DNA from: Fluviicola sp.
GTDB taxonomy: Bacteria; Bacteroidota; Bacteroidia; Flavobacteriales_D; Crocinitomicaceae
Assembly: GCF_029266855.1 (NCBI RefSeq)
Contig: NZ_JAQSWB010000002.1
Span: forward strand, 62,001 to 126,000
DNA length: 64,000 nucleotides
Direction of reading: 5' to 3'
The notes beneath the pieces were generated by a model. The model searched no databases and was not told the DNA's origin. It was given only the letters and a program-made list of their open reading frames with translations. Position numbers and translations under genes: made by a program. Of this stretch, positions 62,245-64,000 are shown one piece after another (position 1 is the first letter of the stretch; each line of letters starts with the position of its first letter).

Positions 62245-62789
62245 ATCTTATTAGTTTTCAAGCTTTGAACGACAATCTTGTCGAGGTATGAAAATCTTAA
62301 TAAAAGATCAGATGGAATTGTAGTAATCGCAAGTATCACATTACCTTCTATATAATCCAAAGCTGGAACGTTTAAGGGATGAGCGAAAATTACATCTTTA
62401 ATAATGTCCTCTATATAAGGCATTATCATCATTTTTGGATTTGAGTCAAATTTTATAACTCTCTGGATAGTTTTGCAAATGGGTAATTCCGGATTTGTTG
62501 TAAGTTGCATTTTGTTAATGGGATCGGTTGATCGATTAATGATTTTTAATCTTACGATAAGATACTGCTGATTATCCTCATTATGCAACCGACTTTCTTG
62601 ATAATTGATGTTTACCAGTAGTTCTTTAGCTTTTTCTTCTTTTCTCTTAATTCTTTTTCTTCTTTGAAGAGCAAATACTCCGAGTATTATAGCTAAAGCA
62701 ATTCCTGAAATTACAGGCCAAAAGAAACCAGAATTAATGTTTTCTTGGCTAAAAAGCGTTTGAGATGTATCCGAACTAAGTATAAACAT
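62229..62789 (-). CDS. Single-pass membrane protein of unknown function
   Basis: One membrane helix (about 23-41, GFFWPVISGIALAIILGVF) is followed by a strongly basic segment (QRRKRIKRKEEKAK), so the following 140 residues are cytosolic. That part has repeated strands (QQYLIVRLKIINRSTDPINKMQLTTNPELPI) suggesting an Ig-like or small beta fold. It is on the opposite strand to its neighbours. I do not recognise the family. Confidence 0.5.
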   Translation of the reverse strand: MFILSSDTSQTLFSQENINSGFFWPVISGIALAIILGVFALQRRKRIKRKEEKAKELLVNINYQESRLHNEDNQQYLIVRLKIINRSTDPINKMQLTTNPELPICKTIQRVIKFDSNPKMMIMPYIEDIIKDVIFAHPLNVPALDYIEGNVILAITTIPSDLLLRFSYLDKIVVQSLKTNKIQQES

Positions 62790-62919
62790 GATTTTTTAAT
62801 GTAAATATAGATCAAAAAGTAGCCCTTATATTGGTGTCTTCAAATGTTAATTATTGTTAATAAGCAATGTCGCTCATTCGTTTTTTAGTGGCTCGCGCCT
62901 ATTACATATAGAAAAGGAA

Positions 62920-63873
62920 ATGGACAGCAGTAAATTATACATTGGGAATCTGAAAAACCTATCCTACAAAAATTTAAAACCAAAGAATCAAAAATATAGT
63001 CCTGGAGAAAAATATCTTTTGTACAGAACCGATAATCCCTCCGATAGGGACTGGCATATCTCGGTTTATGTAAAAGAGAAGAACGGAAAGACCAGTGTTA
63101 CCCTTTATGGAAGTATTCGGAAGTGGTTTTACGGTAAGTATACTTATCGAAATTTGACAAAAGAGGACTTTGTTGAATGTATTGATTTGATTTCTGAACG
63201 TCTGGGAGTTTCCGAAAATGAAATGTGGGGAGCAAGGACGATGCAAATTGAAATTAGCCTTAGCTTAATATTGAAACCCGACATGGCGTACTTCTTAAAT
63301 ACCTTTGTTGATTACAAGGGATTTGATGTAGTTCCTTATGGGCATAACTATCGTGCTTTTGTAGGAAGTAGTAAAGTATTAAAGTTCTACAATGCAGGAA
63401 GAAAAATTGGTAAAGGATTGGGGTTTTCTGAAAGTAAAATTGAACGGATCGAAAGCTATTTTCTTCGTTATCGAGTTGAAGTAAAGATTGATGATTTGTT
63501 ACATGTAGAAAGAAGGATGGGAGAAATATTAATTACTCCCGGAACCATTCTTAAAAATTGGAATGAAATTTACTCCTATCTCAGAATGTACATTGCAGAT
63601 ATTGAATGTTACGGAATACCAAGTAGTAAACGAATCCAGTTGAAAGAAGGTAGTAGAAGGGATTATGAGAATTATCTCATCGAAGCCGGAGTAATGTACA
63701 ATACAATACAGAAATGCTTTGAAGATATTCGACTGCTAAAAAGTGGAAAGCCGAGATTTGAAGCTAAAAAGCAACTAAAAAGAACTTTAGAAAATATGGG
63801 ATCGCATACTTCTGACAAAGATCGTTTTTTGGAATGTTTCGACCGCAAATGCGCCCAGATCTGCCCACCCTAA
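62920..63873 (+). CDS. Probable phage/plasmid replication initiator (gene II/RstA-like)
   Basis: The start at 62920 (MDSSKLY) is preceded by AAAAGGAA; the longer frame needs a TTG start. The pattern WHISVYVKEKNGKTSVTLYGSIRKWFYGKY, followed by NLTKEDFVECIDLISERLGV, MQIEISLSLILKP-x-x-YF and a YRVEVKI strand, resembles the replication initiators of filamentous phages and related plasmids in Bacteroidota. I assign the family from memory of this pattern; catalytic Tyr residues could not be fixed. It would support rolling-circle replication of the excised element. Confidence 0.5.
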   Translation: MDSSKLYIGNLKNLSYKNLKPKNQKYSPGEKYLLYRTDNPSDRDWHISVYVKEKNGKTSVTLYGSIRKWFYGKYTYRNLTKEDFVECIDLISERLGVSENEMWGARTMQIEISLSLILKPDMAYFLNTFVDYKGFDVVPYGHNYRAFVGSSKVLKFYNAGRKIGKGLGFSESKIERIESYFLRYRVEVKIDDLLHVERRMGEILITPGTILKNWNEIYSYLRMYIADIECYGIPSSKRIQLKEGSRRDYENYLIEAGVMYNTIQKCFEDIRLLKSGKPRFEAKKQLKRTLENMGSHTSDKDRFLECFDRKCAQICPP

Positions 63874-64000
63874 TAATAAGAGGGAAAGATACCCTAAAAA
63901 AGGAATAGAATAAAAATGATAAACAAGTAAATGAAGAAGGAAAAGCGAACTTGAGAATACAAGTAAAAACAAGTTTGATTATTCTAAACGAAATATGTTT
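63874..64000. other. Right edge of window, no gene recognised
   Basis: The last 127 bp are AT rich and hold no credible gene on either strand. Confidence 0.4.

Larger units (their letters stand above)
56174..64000. mobile_element. Left end of an integrated mobile element at tRNA-Asp
   Basis: The region starts at an intact tRNA gene and carries, in order, a tyrosine recombinase, a Cro/CI-type regulator, genes with no housekeeping role and a probable replication initiator, and looks more AT rich than the sequence to its left. The second attachment site was not found in the window, so the right boundary is unknown. Whether it is a mobilisable element, a plasmid-like insert or a prophage cannot be decided here. 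Confidence 0.7.

Overview
The window is chromosomal DNA from a Bacteroidota bacterium, most likely of the order Flavobacteriales and near Crocinitomicaceae/Fluviicola. The placement is inferred from gene content, not from a search. Supporting signs are seven secreted proteins ending in a type IX secretion (T9SS) sorting domain, many short lipoproteins, -7 boxes of the form TAnnTTTG, few Shine-Dalgarno sequences, and families typical of the phylum (GWxTD protein, DUF4374-like lipoprotein, DUF5777-like barrel, choice-of-anchor V haem protein).

Layout. 0-3.4 kb: the 3' part of a TonB-dependent receptor gene and its lipoprotein partner. 3.4-9.8 kb: small surface proteins, a minus-strand GWxTD / glycosyltransferase / DUF1801 operon, tRNA-Ser(UGA) and a Nei-like DNA glycosylase. 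9.9-13.8 kb: manganese catalase, an NTF2-like / Crp-like / DinB-like operon, CsaA and a small lipoprotein. 13.9-18.1 kb: a tricorn-type protease and, just beyond it, a decayed copy of part of its gene. 18.3-26.6 kb: a cupredoxin, an aminotransferase, an M43 metalloprotease and a propeller-like protein, mostly T9SS cargo. 26.6-33.5 kb: a creD operon, yidD, a lytic transglycosylase, msrB and a large lipoprotein. 34.3-37.6 kb: a co-oriented cluster of two haem-c proteins, a membrane protein, a YceI protein and an outer-membrane barrel. 38.6-43 kb: accA, ispE and an FG-GAP protein. 43.2-51 kb: a 2621-residue adhesin ending in seven 51-residue repeats. 51.5-55.4 kb: secreted proteins, YceI, a nitroreductase and a pirin.

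55.5-64 kb is accessory. After about 500 bp of dispersed hairpin repeats, an intact tRNA-Asp(GUC) is followed by a tyrosine recombinase, a Cro/CI-type regulator, a secreted protein, a tight three-gene operon (HEPN-like RNase candidate, AbiH-family protein, DUF3800 protein), two unknown small proteins and a probable gene-II-type replication initiator. This looks like one end of an integrated mobile element inserted at tRNA-Asp and carrying a candidate anti-phage system. The far end is outside the window.

Two further non-genic signals stand out. A dispersed repeat family couples 11-bp tandem units with a GC-rich palindrome (TCCGCCGCGGCGGA) and occurs at 8.9, 11.1 and 55.6-56.0 kb. An 88-bp degraded duplicate of the tricorn-protease gene sits in the 13.8-14.1 kb gap.
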